Positions 32,361 to 42,625 of a stretch of DNA of 54,439 nt are shown here, piece by piece. A program made the translations under genes and the position numbers. The DNA is from Flavobacteriaceae bacterium (GTDB taxonomy: Bacteria; Bacteroidota; Bacteroidia; Flavobacteriales; Flavobacteriaceae): positions 1-54,439 of the forward strand of contig JABAZC010000026.1 of assembly GCA_018608625.1 (NCBI GenBank), given 5' to 3'. Under the pieces are notes generated by a model that did no database searches, was not told where the DNA came from, and saw only the letters and a program-made list of their open reading frames with translations. The first letter of the stretch is position 1. Every line of letters begins with the position of its first letter.

Positions 32361-34493
32361 TTATTCTAAAATTGACTCAAGACTAAATATGAACGCATAT
32401 TCAGCGGCTACTTCTTTTAAGGCTTCAAAACGTCCTGAAGCACCTCCGTGACCAGCTTCCATATTCGTTTGAAGGTATAATTGAGTTGTGTTTTTATTTT
32501 GTAGTCTTAGGCGTGCAACCCACTTTGCTGGTTCCCAATACTGAACTTGAGAATCATGCAATCCAGTTGTCACTAGCATATTGGGGTATCGTTTATTTGT
32601 AACATTATCATATGGCGAATACAACTTCATATAATTGTAATAGTTTTTATCGTTTGGATTTCCCCATTCATCGTATTCTCCAGTAGTCAGTGGTATACTG
32701 TCATCTAGCATAGTCGTCACAACATCTACAAAGGGAACCTGAGCAACCACTCCGTTATACAATTCAGGGGCTAGATTTATAATAGCCCCCATTAAAAGAC
32801 CCCCCGCGCTACCTCCCATAGCATAATGGTGCTCGGAAGATGTGTAATTATTTTGAATCAAGTATTTTGAGCAATCTACAAAATCCGAAAACGTATTTTT
32901 CTTATTCAATAACTTCCCGTCTTCATACCACTGACGACCTAAATACTCACCACCTCTAATATGTGCTATTGCAAAAATAAATCCGCGATCTAATAGACTC
33001 ATTCTAACTGTAGAAAAATAGGGGTCTATTGTTGAACCATATGAACCGTATGCATATAATAGCAACGGCGTGTTAGCTGACTTTTTGGTATCAATGTGGC
33101 GAACTATAGATATTGGAACTTGAGTACCATCAGATGCAGTAGCCCATACACGCTCTGAAGTATAATTTTCTTTTTTAAACTTACCTCCTAAAACTTTCTG
33201 CTCTTTTTTGACGGTTTTAGATTTTGTAATCATATCAAAGTCAATGACTGAGGAAGGAGTTGTGAGTGATTGAAAACCATACCTTAAGATAGTTGTATCA
33301 AAATCAATGTTAGTAGTTGTGTATGCTGTATAAGTTTCGTTCTCAAAAGGAAGATAATAACTATCGGAGCCATCCCAACGTTTTATGTAAATCTTATTCA
33401 AACCATTTTCACGTTCAGAGACCACTAAAAAATCTTTAAATATTTCAACGTCCTCTAACAATACCGCTTCTCGGTGTGGAATTACATCTTTCCAATATTT
33501 TTTTTCGGTTTGTAGTTCCGAAGTTTTTGAAAGCTTGAAATTCTGAGCCCCATCAGCATTGGATACTACATAAAAGGAATCTTCAAAATGAGAAATTCCG
33601 TATTCTAAGCCTCGAGTCCTAGGCTGAAATACTTGAAAATCTCCGTTAGGAGTGTTTGCATTTAGAATTTGATATTCCGAGGTTAATGTGCTGTAACTCG
33701 CTATCACAAGATATTTTTTAGACTTCGTTTTATAGACACTGACCCCGAAGGTGTCATCCAACTCTTCATAAATTAACTCATCTAACTTTGGGTCTGTATT
33801 TAAAAGGTGCTTATATATCGCTTCTGATCTTAGAGTTGTTTCGTCTTTTAGAGTATAAAACAGGGTCTTATTATCATTTGCCCAAGTGCTACCCCCAGTT
33901 GTATTGCTAATTTCCTCTTTAAAAACCTGATTCGTTTTGAGGTCTTTAATATGAAGTTTATATTGACGTCTTCCTGTCGTATCGATAGCGTAAGAAGTCA
34001 TATTATTGTTAGGGCTGATGTTGAGACCAACTAACCTAAAATAAGAATGGCCTTTAGCCATTTCGTTGCAGTCGAATAATAATTCTTCTGCAGCTTCTAA
34101 GGTTTCTTTTTTTCGAATGTAAATTGGGTAATCTTTACCCTTTTTGAATTTAGTGATGTACCAATAACCATTGTATTTGTAAGGAACCGAACTATCGTCT
34201 TCTTTAATTCTAGACTTCATTTCGTCAAATAAAGACACTTGAAAATCTTTTGTATGGGCTGTGTGGGCGTTATAATAGTCGTTTTCTTTATTAAGATAGT
34301 CAATCACTTCAGGATTTTCTTTATCATTTAACCAATAAAATTCATCAACCCTCACATCATCATGGATAGTTAATTTTTTGGGTATTTGTTTTGCAAATGG
34401 CGCTTTTGGTAATTCAGGCATTAGTTTTTGAGTCTTAGTATCACAAGAAAAAAGTGAACTTATTAAAATTAGAGATAGGAATTTGAATTTCAT
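32361..34493 (-). CDS. ptrB: S9A prolyl oligopeptidase family lipoprotein (oligopeptidase B-like)
   Basis: 710 residues. The signal peptide ends in LFSC (C17), so this is a lipoprotein. The N-terminal beta-propeller part (about 70-430) includes DEFYWLNDKENPEV and the C-terminal alpha/beta hydrolase has GGSAGG with S562, D647 in GLHDSQV and H682 in AGHGG. Motifs such as IAHIRGGEYLGRQWYEDGKLLNK match oligopeptidase B, which cleaves after basic residues. The acidic pair needed for that specificity cannot be confirmed by eye. Likely acts on peptides outside the cytoplasm. Confidence 0.92.
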   Translation of the reverse strand: MKFKFLSLILISSLFSCDTKTQKLMPELPKAPFAKQIPKKLTIHDDVRVDEFYWLNDKENPEVIDYLNKENDYYNAHTAHTKDFQVSLFDEMKSRIKEDDSSVPYKYNGYWYITKFKKGKDYPIYIRKKETLEAAEELLFDCNEMAKGHSYFRLVGLNISPNNNMTSYAIDTTGRRQYKLHIKDLKTNQVFKEEISNTTGGSTWANDNKTLFYTLKDETTLRSEAIYKHLLNTDPKLDELIYEELDDTFGVSVYKTKSKKYLVIASYSTLTSEYQILNANTPNGDFQVFQPRTRGLEYGISHFEDSFYVVSNADGAQNFKLSKTSELQTEKKYWKDVIPHREAVLLEDVEIFKDFLVVSERENGLNKIYIKRWDGSDSYYLPFENETYTAYTTTNIDFDTTILRYGFQSLTTPSSVIDFDMITKSKTVKKEQKVLGGKFKKENYTSERVWATASDGTQVPISIVRHIDTKKSANTPLLLYAYGSYGSTIDPYFSTVRMSLLDRGFIFAIAHIRGGEYLGRQWYEDGKLLNKKNTFSDFVDCSKYLIQNNYTSSEHHYAMGGSAGGLLMGAIINLAPELYNGVVAQVPFVDVVTTMLDDSIPLTTGEYDEWGNPNDKNYYNYMKLYSPYDNVTNKRYPNMLVTTGLHDSQVQYWEPAKWVARLRLQNKNTTQLYLQTNMEAGHGGASGRFEALKEVAAEYAFIFSLESILE

Positions 34494-34540
34494 AAGGTTG
34501 TAAGTTATGGGATTTCAGAGTTTAAACTTACAAAAAACAA

Positions 34541-35560
34541 TTATGCTTTACTTAAAATTTCTAAAAGGTTTGTATGCATGGCATCTGTATAGTCTAAGTG
34601 CGTGACCATTCTAAGTTTACCTCCACCCATATCGCTTAGAAGAACATTATGAGACTTTAAATTATTTAAAAACAAATCTTGAGAGTTATTCGAACTCAAT
34701 TTAAATATCACAATGTTTGTTTCTACTGGCTCTACGCTAGAAACTGCCTCCAATTGATTAAGAACTTCTGCAATCTCTTTTGCTTTTTGATGGTCCTCTT
34801 TGAGGCGATCATATTGGTGATCCAGGGCGTAGGATGCTGCTGCTGCAAGCAACCCAACCTGTCGCATACCCCCTCCAAGCATTTTTCGAATTCTTAAAGC
34901 TTTATTCATCAGGTTTTCATTACCTACCAAGACGGAGCCCACAGGAGCACCCAAACCTTTACTAAAACAAACTGAGATCGTATCAAATACATCTCCGTAT
35001 TGTTGAGGCGTTTCAGATTTTGAAATCAGGGCATTCCATAAACGTGCACCATCTAAATGAAGCCCTAGCTTATGGGAATCACAAACAGATTTAATTTTTA
35101 AAATTTCTTGGTAATCCCAGCAAGCACCTCCTCCTTTGTTTGTGGTATTTTCTAATGACACCAATGAAGTAAGTGGACTGTGGTAAAAATCAGGTGGGTT
35201 GATAGCAGCTTCTACTTGAGCAGCAGTCATCATTCCACGATGTCCGTCCACAAGCTTGCAAGATACACCGCTATTAAAAGAAACGCCGCCGCCTTCATAA
35301 TTATAAACATGAGAATAAGCATCGCATACTAGTTGTTCTCCTGGCTGTGTGTGCAATTTAATAGCTGTTTGATTAGCCATGGTTCCAGAGGGAAAAAAAA
35401 GAGCTTTTGGTTTACCAAACATAGTTGCAACACGTGCTTCTAAAGCATTAACTGAAGGATCTTCAGCATACACATCATCTCCAAGCTTGGCTGTCATCAT
35501 CGCTTCTATCATCCCATTTGTGGGTTTTGTAACCGTGTCACTTCTTAAATCTATTTGCAT
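34541..35560 (-). CDS. ltaE: Low-specificity L-threonine aldolase
   Basis: 339 residues. MQIDLRSDTVTKPT, the block FFPSGTMANQTA, LHLDGARLWNA and FSKGLGAPVGSV with the PLP lysine K201 define the enzyme. It splits L-threonine/allo-threonine to glycine and acetaldehyde in the cytosol. Same strand as the S9 peptidase gene 47 bases downstream, so the two may be co-transcribed. It is divergent from prfB; the 80 bases between them hold the prfB promoter. Confidence 0.95.
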   Translation of the reverse strand: MQIDLRSDTVTKPTNGMIEAMMTAKLGDDVYAEDPSVNALEARVATMFGKPKALFFPSGTMANQTAIKLHTQPGEQLVCDAYSHVYNYEGGGVSFNSGVSCKLVDGHRGMMTAAQVEAAINPPDFYHSPLTSLVSLENTTNKGGGACWDYQEILKIKSVCDSHKLGLHLDGARLWNALISKSETPQQYGDVFDTISVCFSKGLGAPVGSVLVGNENLMNKALRIRKMLGGGMRQVGLLAAAASYALDHQYDRLKEDHQKAKEIAEVLNQLEAVSSVEPVETNIVIFKLSSNNSQDLFLNNLKSHNVLLSDMGGGKLRMVTHLDYTDAMHTNLLEILSKA

Positions 35561-35615
35561 GAATTTTATTTTAGATATAAAACTACATATTATTTTAATT
35601 CTATGCTATAAATTC

Positions 35616-35623
35616 TATTTTTG
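35616..35623 (+). promoter_or_regulatory. Bacteroidota -7 promoter element for prfB
   Basis: TATTTTTG matches TAnnTTTG and lies 17 bases before the prfB ATG at 35641. It is the only candidate in the short gap between the divergent genes. Confidence 0.55.
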
Positions 35624-35640
35624 TAATTCTAAAAAAATAA

Positions 35641-36751
35641 ATGATAACACAAGATCACATAAAAGATCTTTTTGAGCGCCTTGGTGCGTTAAGGAGGTAT
35701 CTTTGACTTAGATGCCAAACGCATCGAAATTCAAAATGAAGAAGAAAAAACTTTTTCTCCGGACTTTTGGAACGACTCAAAAGCAGCCGAGCTGCTCATG
35801 AAATCTTTACGAGTTAATAAAAAATGGGTTCGTGATTTTGAAAAAGCACAAACCTATACAGAAGACCTTGAGATTTTATTTGATTTTTTTAAAGAAGGAG
35901 AGTCAACAGTTGAAGAAGTTGAAAAACAATTTGAACTCGCCTCTGCTTTTTTAGAAGACATTGAATTTAGGAACATGCTTTCAGAAGAAGGTGATTCTCT
36001 AAGTGCAGTGCTTCAAATTACGGCTGGCGCCGGAGGTACTGAAAGCTGTGACTGGGCGTATATGCTTATGCGTATGTATGTCATGTATGCCGAAAAAAAT
36101 AACTTTAAAATAAAAGAGTTGAATCTCCAAAACGGAGATGTAGCAGGGATCAAAACAGTCACACTGCAAATTGAAGGTGACTTTTCTTTCGGCTGGTTGA
36201 AAGGTGAGAATGGTGTTCACAGACTGGTGCGAATTTCTCCTTTTGACAGCAATGCGAAGCGGCACACTAGTTTTGCTTCTGTTTATGTATACCCACTTGT
36301 TGACGATACGATTGAAATCGAAATCAATCCTGCTGATATCGAAATTACAACGGCGCGTTCAAGTGGAGCTGGTGGTCAAAATGTAAATAAGGTAGAGACT
36401 AAAGTACAGCTAAACCATAAGCCCTCAGGCATCCAAATTTCTTGCTCTGAAACACGTTCACAACACGACAATCGCTCAAGAGCAATGCAAATGCTAAAAT
36501 CCCAACTTTATGAAATTGAGCTCAAAAAACAACTGGCTCAACGAGAAGATATTGAAGCCGGAAAAATGAAGATTGAATGGGGTAGTCAAATTAGAAACTA
36601 TGTCATGCACCCTTATAAACTAGTCAAAGATGTCCGAACTGCTGAAGAAACTGGAAATGTAGACAATGTAATGAACGGAGAGATTACACCTTTTCTGAAA
36701 GCATACTTAATGGCGACTGGTCAAAAAGAAAAATCTAATAATTCATTATGA
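35641..36751 (+). CDS. prfB: Peptide chain release factor 2, with programmed +1 frameshift
   Basis: The gene starts at 35641 ([21 protein letters not shown]) and meets TGA at 35704-35706. A +1 shift at CTT-TGA-C continues as [15 protein letters not shown] and runs to 36751, about 369 residues in total, the length of RF2. The later part has the SPF region (not resolved by eye) and the tRNA-mimic GGQ in [14 protein letters not shown]. It terminates translation at UGA and UAA, and the internal stop makes synthesis autoregulatory. A start at 35798 within the second frame would miss the first 70 residues. The last 4 bases overlap the ATG of the ArsC-like gene. Confidence 0.97.
35692..35707 (+). 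promoter_or_regulatory. prfB programmed +1 frameshift signal
   Basis: AGGAGG (35692-35697), a 3-base spacer TAT, then CTT TGA C (35701-35707). This is the same geometry as in E. coli prfB. It is one of very few strong Shine-Dalgarno sequences in this genome segment, where most genes lack one. Confidence 0.95.
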
Positions 36752-37092
36752 TTAAAATTTACCATCACAATCGCTGCCGAAAATCTCGTGAAGGATTACA
36801 GACATTAAAAGAATTGGGACAGGAATTTGAGATTATCGATTACATATCAAATCCTTTGGGCGTAGATAAGCTCACAGAATTAATTGCCATTCTAAATATT
36901 GCTCCTGAAAGCTTAATACGTAAAAGTGAAACGATTTGGAAATCTGATTACAAAGGGAAAGAGTTATCCGATAATGAGCTTATCCAAGCCATGGTGAAAC
37001 ATCCAAAATTAATTGAAAGACCAATTGTGATTCGAGGAAAAAAAGGAGTTATTGGACGCCCAAATGAGCGCATTTTGAATTTGTTTATTTAA
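36748..37092 (+). CDS. ArsC/Spx-family glutaredoxin-like reductase
   Basis: 114 residues, full length for the thioredoxin-fold ArsC/YffB/Spx family. The redox Cys is C10 in HNRCRKSR, and the C-terminal [19 protein letters not shown] has the arginine-rich segment that holds arsenate in glutaredoxin-type ArsC. There is no arsenic-resistance gene next to it, so a general thiol-reductase function is as likely. It is translationally coupled to prfB (ATGA overlap), an order I know from other flavobacteria. Confidence 0.85.
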   Translation: MIKIYHHNRCRKSREGLQTLKELGQEFEIIDYISNPLGVDKLTELIAILNIAPESLIRKSETIWKSDYKGKELSDNELIQAMVKHPKLIERPIVIRGKKGVIGRPNERILNLFI

Positions 37093-37157
37093 CACAACTT
37101 TAACCGCATTAAGTTCCTATACGTAGTACTTTTGGTTTCTTATTTCAGTAAATACTT

Positions 37158-39605
37158 ATGACCAAAAATCTGTTAATTGTAGTGCTTTTTATTTTATCTC
37201 ATAATTATATAATGGGGCAAAAAAATGTGAATTTAGTTCTTGTCTCAGGAAAAATAATTGAGATCGAAACGAATCTACCACTTGAGTATGCAACCATTAC
37301 TTTTTTTAGTAAAGTTGAAAATAAAATGAAAGGTGGTGGTATTACCGATCCTGATGGTAATTTTAGTATTTCCATACCCCAAGGAACATATGATGTTTCT
37401 GTAGAATATTTTTCATTTGAGAATATCACAAAATTAAACGTTAATTTTAATCAAGACACCAACCTTGGGACGCTGAAAATGAACTCTGATTTACAAGCAT
37501 TAGATGCTGTAGATATTATTGCAGAAAAAACAACGGTTGAAATTAAATTAGATAAAAAGATATACAACGTCGGAAGAGACTTAACCGTAAGAGGTGGAAG
37601 TGTGAGTGATGTTTTAGACAATGTCCCATCTGTATCTGTAGATATTGAAGGGAATGTGGCGCTCAGAGGCAATGGAAATGTGCGAATTTTAATAAATGGA
37701 AAACCATCAGGGTTGGTAGGCTTAAATTCCACAGATGCTTTGCGACAACTGCCTGCAGATGCCATTGAGAAAGTTGAAATTATCACCTCGCCATCGGCTC
37801 GCTATGATGCGGAAGGAACTGCAGGTATTTTAAATATTATTTTAAGGCGAAGTAAAATTCTGGGGCTAAATGGAGCTATCATCATAAATTCCGGTTACCC
37901 AAATCAATTAGGAGCGTCAGGAAATATTAACTACCGAACAGGAGATATTAATGTTTTTAACAACTCCGGATATTCTTATAGAAAAAGTCCTGGAAGTTCT
38001 GGAGTTGAAACTGAGTTTTTTAATACAGAATATGACGAAGATGGAATTCTTATCCAAGATTCACCAAATACCTTTCGTAATGAATACCGGACATTTGAAC
38101 GCATTCGAAAAGGATTTAATAGCAATACCGGAGTTGAGTGGTATATCACCCCTACCACTTCTTTAACTACTGCATTTTTAGCAAGTAAAAGCAACAATAG
38201 CAACGAAAGCTTTAACCGAGCAGAAACACTTGATCTAACAGGGGCTGTAATTAGTGAATCTGTACGTTATGATCCAGAAACAGAACTCGATCAAACCACT
38301 CAATTTTCAGTTAATTTTGATAAACAGTTTCACGGAAATAGCGAGCATCGGCTAACATTTGACTTTCAGCTTGAAAATAGTTCTGAAGATGAGGGGTCTA
38401 TCATCTATAATGACGGAATAGCAGCGGAGCGTGTGCGAACCATAGAAGACCAAAAACGAGTTTTGATACAATCAGACTTTACGTTCCCAATTAACGACAA
38501 AACCCGATTTGAGGGTGGCTATAATGGTCGTTTTAGCACTAACAACACAGCTTACAGTTTAGAGTTTGCAGAAGACGACTCGTTTATCTTAGACACCAAT
38601 ATTAGCAATGTTTTGGTTTATAAAGAAAACGTAAATGCAGTATACACACAATACGGCAGTAAAGTAAAAGATAAATTTTCATTTTTACTGGGGCTTCGAA
38701 TGGAGGCAACAAACATCACAATCAGTCAGCTGAGTTCGAACGAATACACCAACTCTAATTACATTGGGCTGTTCCCTACTGTTAATTTAGGATATGAGTT
38801 TTCAGAAAACCAAAACTTAACAATTGGTTATAACCGTCGTATCAGTCGGCCAAGATCCCGGTTCCTAAATCCTTTTCCATCAAGGAGTAGCGCAACAAAT
38901 TTATTTCAAGGAAATCCAAACATCAACCCAAGCTACTCGAACGGAGTTGACATAGGGTACTTAAATACACTTGAAAAAATTACCCTTAATACCTCATTAT
39001 ATTACAACCACGCAACAGATGTATTTACTTACATTAGTGAAGATACTGGAGACGAAGTAGTCATAAATGGCGAAAGTGTCCCGGTAATTAGAAGAGGGCC
39101 AATTAACTTAGCTGAAGATGACCGACTTGGATTTGAGTTTACCCTAACCTATCGCCCTTCAAAAAAATGGAATATGAACGCTAATTTTAACTTATACCAT
39201 TCTGCAATTAAAGGCAACTATAAAGGATTAAGTTATGATTCTGAAAACTTAGGTTGGTTTGTAAGACTCAATAATAAGTATACCCTACCTGGAAATATTG
39301 AATGGCAAACACGCTTAAGCTATTCAGGTCCAACAGTAGATGCTATAAACAGGAGAGAGGGAATATTCTCTTCTAATATGGCATTTAGTAAAGACCTATT
39401 TAAAGAAAAAGCATCCATTACATTAAACATAAATGACTTATTCAATACACAGCGAAGAAACTTAGAGTCTACCACTCCAACATTTTATAGCGACGGTTAT
39501 TATCGCTGGCGAGTACGCTCATACAGCTTGTCATTTACATATCGTTTTAATCAAGCAAAAAAACGATCTAAACAAGGCCAATATGGCAGTGACTTTACTG
39601 GCTAA
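37158..39605 (+). CDS. Outer-membrane beta-barrel protein with carboxypeptidase-regulatory-like and plug domains
   Basis: 815 residues. Signal peptide to about QK (residue 22); then a CarboxypepD_reg-like Ig domain (30-100, ATITFFSKVENKMKGGGITDPDGNFSISIPQGTYDVSVEYFSFE); a plug domain (120-240, SDVLDNVPSVSVDIEGNVALRGNGNVRILINGKP); and a long beta-barrel to the terminal SLSFTYRF. This is the OMP_b-brl_3 type of TonB-receptor-like protein common in Bacteroidota. No SusD partner or sigma/anti-sigma pair is adjacent, so glycan uptake by a PUL is not indicated; iron or peptide related transport is open. No TonB box is clear. Strong terminator after the stop. Confidence 0.9.
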   Translation: MTKNLLIVVLFILSHNYIMGQKNVNLVLVSGKIIEIETNLPLEYATITFFSKVENKMKGGGITDPDGNFSISIPQGTYDVSVEYFSFENITKLNVNFNQDTNLGTLKMNSDLQALDAVDIIAEKTTVEIKLDKKIYNVGRDLTVRGGSVSDVLDNVPSVSVDIEGNVALRGNGNVRILINGKPSGLVGLNSTDALRQLPADAIEKVEIITSPSARYDAEGTAGILNIILRRSKILGLNGAIIINSGYPNQLGASGNINYRTGDINVFNNSGYSYRKSPGSSGVETEFFNTEYDEDGILIQDSPNTFRNEYRTFERIRKGFNSNTGVEWYITPTTSLTTAFLASKSNNSNESFNRAETLDLTGAVISESVRYDPETELDQTTQFSVNFDKQFHGNSEHRLTFDFQLENSSEDEGSIIYNDGIAAERVRTIEDQKRVLIQSDFTFPINDKTRFEGGYNGRFSTNNTAYSLEFAEDDSFILDTNISNVLVYKENVNAVYTQYGSKVKDKFSFLLGLRMEATNITISQLSSNEYTNSNYIGLFPTVNLGYEFSENQNLTIGYNRRISRPRSRFLNPFPSRSSATNLFQGNPNINPSYSNGVDIGYLNTLEKITLNTSLYYNHATDVFTYISEDTGDEVVINGESVPVIRRGPINLAEDDRLGFEFTLTYRPSKKWNMNANFNLYHSAIKGNYKGLSYDSENLGWFVRLNNKYTLPGNIEWQTRLSYSGPTVDAINRREGIFSSNMAFSKDLFKEKASITLNINDLFNTQRRNLESTTPTFYSDGYYRWRVRSYSLSFTYRFNQAKKRSKQGQYGSDFTG

Positions 39606-39606
39606 A

Positions 39607-39638
39607 AAAAAACCAAAACAATTATGTTTTGGTTTTTT
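39607..39638. terminator. Intrinsic terminator after outer-membrane protein gene
   Basis: AAAAAACCAAAAC (39607-39619) pairs with GTTTTGGTTTTTT (39626-39638) around a 6-base loop; the right arm doubles as U-tract. The converse A-run would also serve the small minus-strand gene that ends at 39668. Confidence 0.8.
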
Positions 39639-39667
39639 ATAAAATATATAAATAATGATTGGTTAAT

Positions 39668-39838
39668 TTACTTTGATTTGGCTTTACGAGCCGCTAATTT
39701 TTCTTTAAAATGTTCGATAGCAGATCCAAAGATCCAATAAGGGATTGCAAAAGTTAATAAGAAAATCATTAACCAAAACCCTAAAGTTAAAATTGATAAA
39801 AAAGCTAAAAATCCTAAATACTGATCAAAATCAAACAT
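39668..39838 (-). CDS. 56-residue membrane protein with basic tail
   Basis: Open frame of 56 codons. Product: MFDFDQYLGF, then two closely spaced hydrophobic stretches (about 8-22 and 22-40, ending IPYWIFG), and a charged tail HFKEKLAARKAKSK. The minus-strand -7 element TATATTTG at 39869-39862 precedes it by 23 bases, and a terminator shared with the convergent gene follows. No family is recognised. A well-placed promoter, terminator and plausible topology together support a real small gene. Confidence 0.7.
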   Translation of the reverse strand: MFDFDQYLGFLAFLSILTLGFWLMIFLLTFAIPYWIFGSAIEHFKEKLAARKAKSK

Positions 39839-39861
39839 AATGTATACTTTATTTTACTCTG

Positions 39862-39869
39862 CAAATATA
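39862..39869 (-). promoter_or_regulatory. Bacteroidota -7 promoter element for the 56-residue protein
   Basis: TATATTTG read on the minus strand, 23 bases before the ATG at 39838. Confidence 0.5.
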
Positions 39870-39952
39870 CTATAAGAATAATAGTTTTACAACATAAAAA
39901 TTCACATTTATCAACAGCTTAGTAACCGTATGGATTTAAAGTGAAAAAATTG

Positions 39953-39960
39953 TAAATTTG
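39953..39960 (+). promoter_or_regulatory. Bacteroidota -7 promoter element for fumC
   Basis: TAAATTTG, 18 bases before the fumC ATG at 39979. No clear TTG at the expected spacing. Confidence 0.55.
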
Positions 39961-39978
39961 TAATCAAAATCTGATGTT

Positions 39979-41379
39979 ATGAAGTTTAGAATAGAAAAAG
40001 ACACAATGGGTGATGTCAAAGTGCCTGCAGATAAATTATGGGGGGCTCAAACAGAACGATCTCGAAATAATTTCAAAATAGGAAACGTAGCTTCAATGCC
40101 CATAGATATTATTTACGGATTTGCATACCTAAAAAAGGCAGCTGCATTTACAAATTGTGAACTTGGAGTTCTTTCTACAGAAAAAAGAGACTTGATCGCG
40201 CAAGTATGTGATGAAATTCTAAGCGGAAAACACGACGGCCAATTCCCTTTAGTAATTTGGCAAACAGGTTCTGGAACCCAAAGTAACATGAATGTGAACG
40301 AAGTTATTGCCAACCGAGCCCATCAGCTTGCTGGTAAAACAGTTGGAGAAGGTGAAAAAACAATTCAACCCAATGATGACGTAAATAAATCACAGTCTTC
40401 AAACGACACTTTTCCAACAGGAATGCACATCGCGGCTTACAAATTGATTATTGAATCGACCATTCCAGGAATTCAAAAACTAAGGAATACACTACATGAA
40501 AAATCAGAAGCATTTGAAACAGTTGTAAAAATTGGACGGACCCATCTTATGGACGCCACTCCTTTAACGCTGGGGCAAGAATTTTCAGGCTATGTCTCCC
40601 AGTTAGATCATGGTTTAAAAGCGCTCAATAATACATTAGAACACTTAAGCGAAGTAGCTATAGGAGGAACAGCCGTTGGAACTGGGTTAAATACTCCCCA
40701 CGGCTACTCAGAACTCGTCGCAGATTATATTGCAAAATTTACTGAATTACCATTTATAACAGCTCCTAATAAATTTGAAGCCTTGGCTGCTCATGATGCG
40801 ATTGTAGAAAGTCATGGCGCTTTAAAACAACTTGCTGTATCGTTAAATAAAATCGCAAATGACATTCGTATGATGGCTTCAGGACCTCGTTCAGGAATTG
40901 GAGAAATCACCATACCAGCAAACGAACCTGGAAGTTCAATTATGCCTGGGAAAGTAAATCCTACCCAATGTGAAGCATTGACTATGGTGTGTGCACAAGT
41001 AATGGGTAACGATGTTGCTATTACTATTGGTGGAACTCAAGGCCATTATGAATTAAATGTATTTAAGCCAATGATGGCAGCTAATTTTTTACAATCAGCA
41101 CAGCTCCTAGGCGATGCAGCTGTTAGTTTTGAAGCACACTGCGCTTCAGGAATTGAACCCAATCACGACGTTATTGAAAAATTATTAAATAATTCATTAA
41201 TGTTAATTACGGCATTAAACACCAAGATAGGGTATTACAAAGCGGCAGAAATTGCGAATACAGCTCATAAAAACGGGACTACTTTAAAAGAAGAAGCCGT
41301 TAATCTTGGATATGTAACTGCTGAAAATTATGACGCTTGGGTAAAGCCAGAAAACATGGTTGGAAACTTAAAAAAATAG
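39979..41379 (+). CDS. fumC: Class II fumarate hydratase
   Basis: 466 residues, one fewer than E. coli FumC. The superfamily signature [11 protein letters not shown] starts at residue 318, and [19 protein letters not shown] plus [10 protein letters not shown] are the other two active-site blocks. It interconverts fumarate and malate in the TCA cycle, oxygen-stable and without an Fe-S cluster. It is followed after one base by hutI; histidine breakdown yields glutamate, which enters the cycle, so co-transcription would make sense metabolically. Confidence 0.97.
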   Translation: MKFRIEKDTMGDVKVPADKLWGAQTERSRNNFKIGNVASMPIDIIYGFAYLKKAAAFTNCELGVLSTEKRDLIAQVCDEILSGKHDGQFPLVIWQTGSGTQSNMNVNEVIANRAHQLAGKTVGEGEKTIQPNDDVNKSQSSNDTFPTGMHIAAYKLIIESTIPGIQKLRNTLHEKSEAFETVVKIGRTHLMDATPLTLGQEFSGYVSQLDHGLKALNNTLEHLSEVAIGGTAVGTGLNTPHGYSELVADYIAKFTELPFITAPNKFEALAAHDAIVESHGALKQLAVSLNKIANDIRMMASGPRSGIGEITIPANEPGSSIMPGKVNPTQCEALTMVCAQVMGNDVAITIGGTQGHYELNVFKPMMAANFLQSAQLLGDAAVSFEAHCASGIEPNHDVIEKLLNNSLMLITALNTKIGYYKAAEIANTAHKNGTTLKEEAVNLGYVTAENYDAWVKPENMVGNLKK

Positions 41380-41380
41380 C

Positions 41381-42619
41381 ATGAATATACTGTTTATCCA
41401 TATCAAAGAATTACTTCAAACACGCGACAAGTCGGAAGTAAAAATGATGGGTAAATCGATGTCTGAATTGCCACATATTAAGAATGCGTTCTTAAGGATT
41501 AAAGGCGATACCATTCATAGTTATGGCTCTATGAGTTCTTTAGTCATTAAAGCGACTGACAAGGTTATTGATATAACAGGTAAAATAATATTACCAACCT
41601 GGTGTGACAGCCATTCTCATGTCGTGTATACAGGAGATCGGTCTCAAGAATTTGTAGACCGAATTAATGGACTGTCTTATGAAAATATTGCTGCAAAGGG
41701 CGGCGGGATACTAAACTCTGCTCAGACCTTGCAAGACACTAGTGAAAGTGATCTTTATAAACAGTCCATTGAACGGGTAAACGATTTAATAAAACTTGGT
41801 ACAGGCGCTTTAGAAATCAAATCAGGATATGGGCTGAGTACGGAAGCAGAACTAAAGATGCTTAGAGTTATTAAAAAAATAAAAGAAGACTCTGCAGTAA
41901 AAATCAAAGCTACTTTTCTAGGAGCGCACGCAATACCAAATAAATACAAAAACAATAAAAAGGGATATATTGATTTAATAATTAATCAAATGTTACCTAA
42001 GATACACCAAGAGCAATTAGCAGATTTTATAGATGTGTTTTGTGAAAAAGGATATTTTTCTTTAAAAGACACCTCACAAGTATTACAAGCGGCGACTAAG
42101 TATGGACTCATTCCAAAAATCCATGTCAACCAATTTAATGCATTTGGCGGTGTGGCTTTAGGAGTAAAACACAAAGCCCTTTCTGTTGATCATTTAGAGG
42201 TTCTCAATGAAGAAGATATCGCAGTTTTAAAAAACACTGAAACGATGCCCGTTGCGTTACCAGGGTGTTCCTTTTTCCTTGGTATTCCCTATACGCCTGC
42301 AAGGGATCTTATCGATTCGGGACTACCACTAGCGATCGCTACTGACTTTAACCCAGGGTCTGCTCCAAGTGGAAATATGAATTTTATTGTCAGCCTTGCT
42401 TGTATCAAAATGAATATGACTCCTGAAGAAGCAATTAACGCCGCAACAATTAATGGCGCATTTGCAATGAATATTTCTGAGGATTACGGAAGTATTTGCG
42501 TTGGAAAAAAGGCAAGTTTAATAGTAACGAAAGACTTAACGTCTTACCGTCAGATTCCTTATTATTTTGGAAATAATCCTATATATAAAGTAATGATTAA
42601 TGGAGAATTAATAGATTAA
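41381..42619 (+). CDS. hutI: Imidazolonepropionase
   Basis: 412 residues, amidohydrolase fold. Metal site CDSHSH (H78, H80), the LEIKSGYGL block and LGAHAIP with FCEKGYF are diagnostic for HutI. It opens the ring of imidazolonepropionate to give N-formimidoyl-glutamate, the third step of histidine degradation; HutG, encoded 1 kb further on, takes the next step. HutH and HutU are not in the window. It begins 1 base after fumC stops, so it shares that transcript. Confidence 0.95.
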   Translation: MNILFIHIKELLQTRDKSEVKMMGKSMSELPHIKNAFLRIKGDTIHSYGSMSSLVIKATDKVIDITGKIILPTWCDSHSHVVYTGDRSQEFVDRINGLSYENIAAKGGGILNSAQTLQDTSESDLYKQSIERVNDLIKLGTGALEIKSGYGLSTEAELKMLRVIKKIKEDSAVKIKATFLGAHAIPNKYKNNKKGYIDLIINQMLPKIHQEQLADFIDVFCEKGYFSLKDTSQVLQAATKYGLIPKIHVNQFNAFGGVALGVKHKALSVDHLEVLNEEDIAVLKNTETMPVALPGCSFFLGIPYTPARDLIDSGLPLAIATDFNPGSAPSGNMNFIVSLACIKMNMTPEEAINAATINGAFAMNISEDYGSICVGKKASLIVTKDLTSYRQIPYYFGNNPIYKVMINGELID

Positions 42620-42625
42620 TACACT

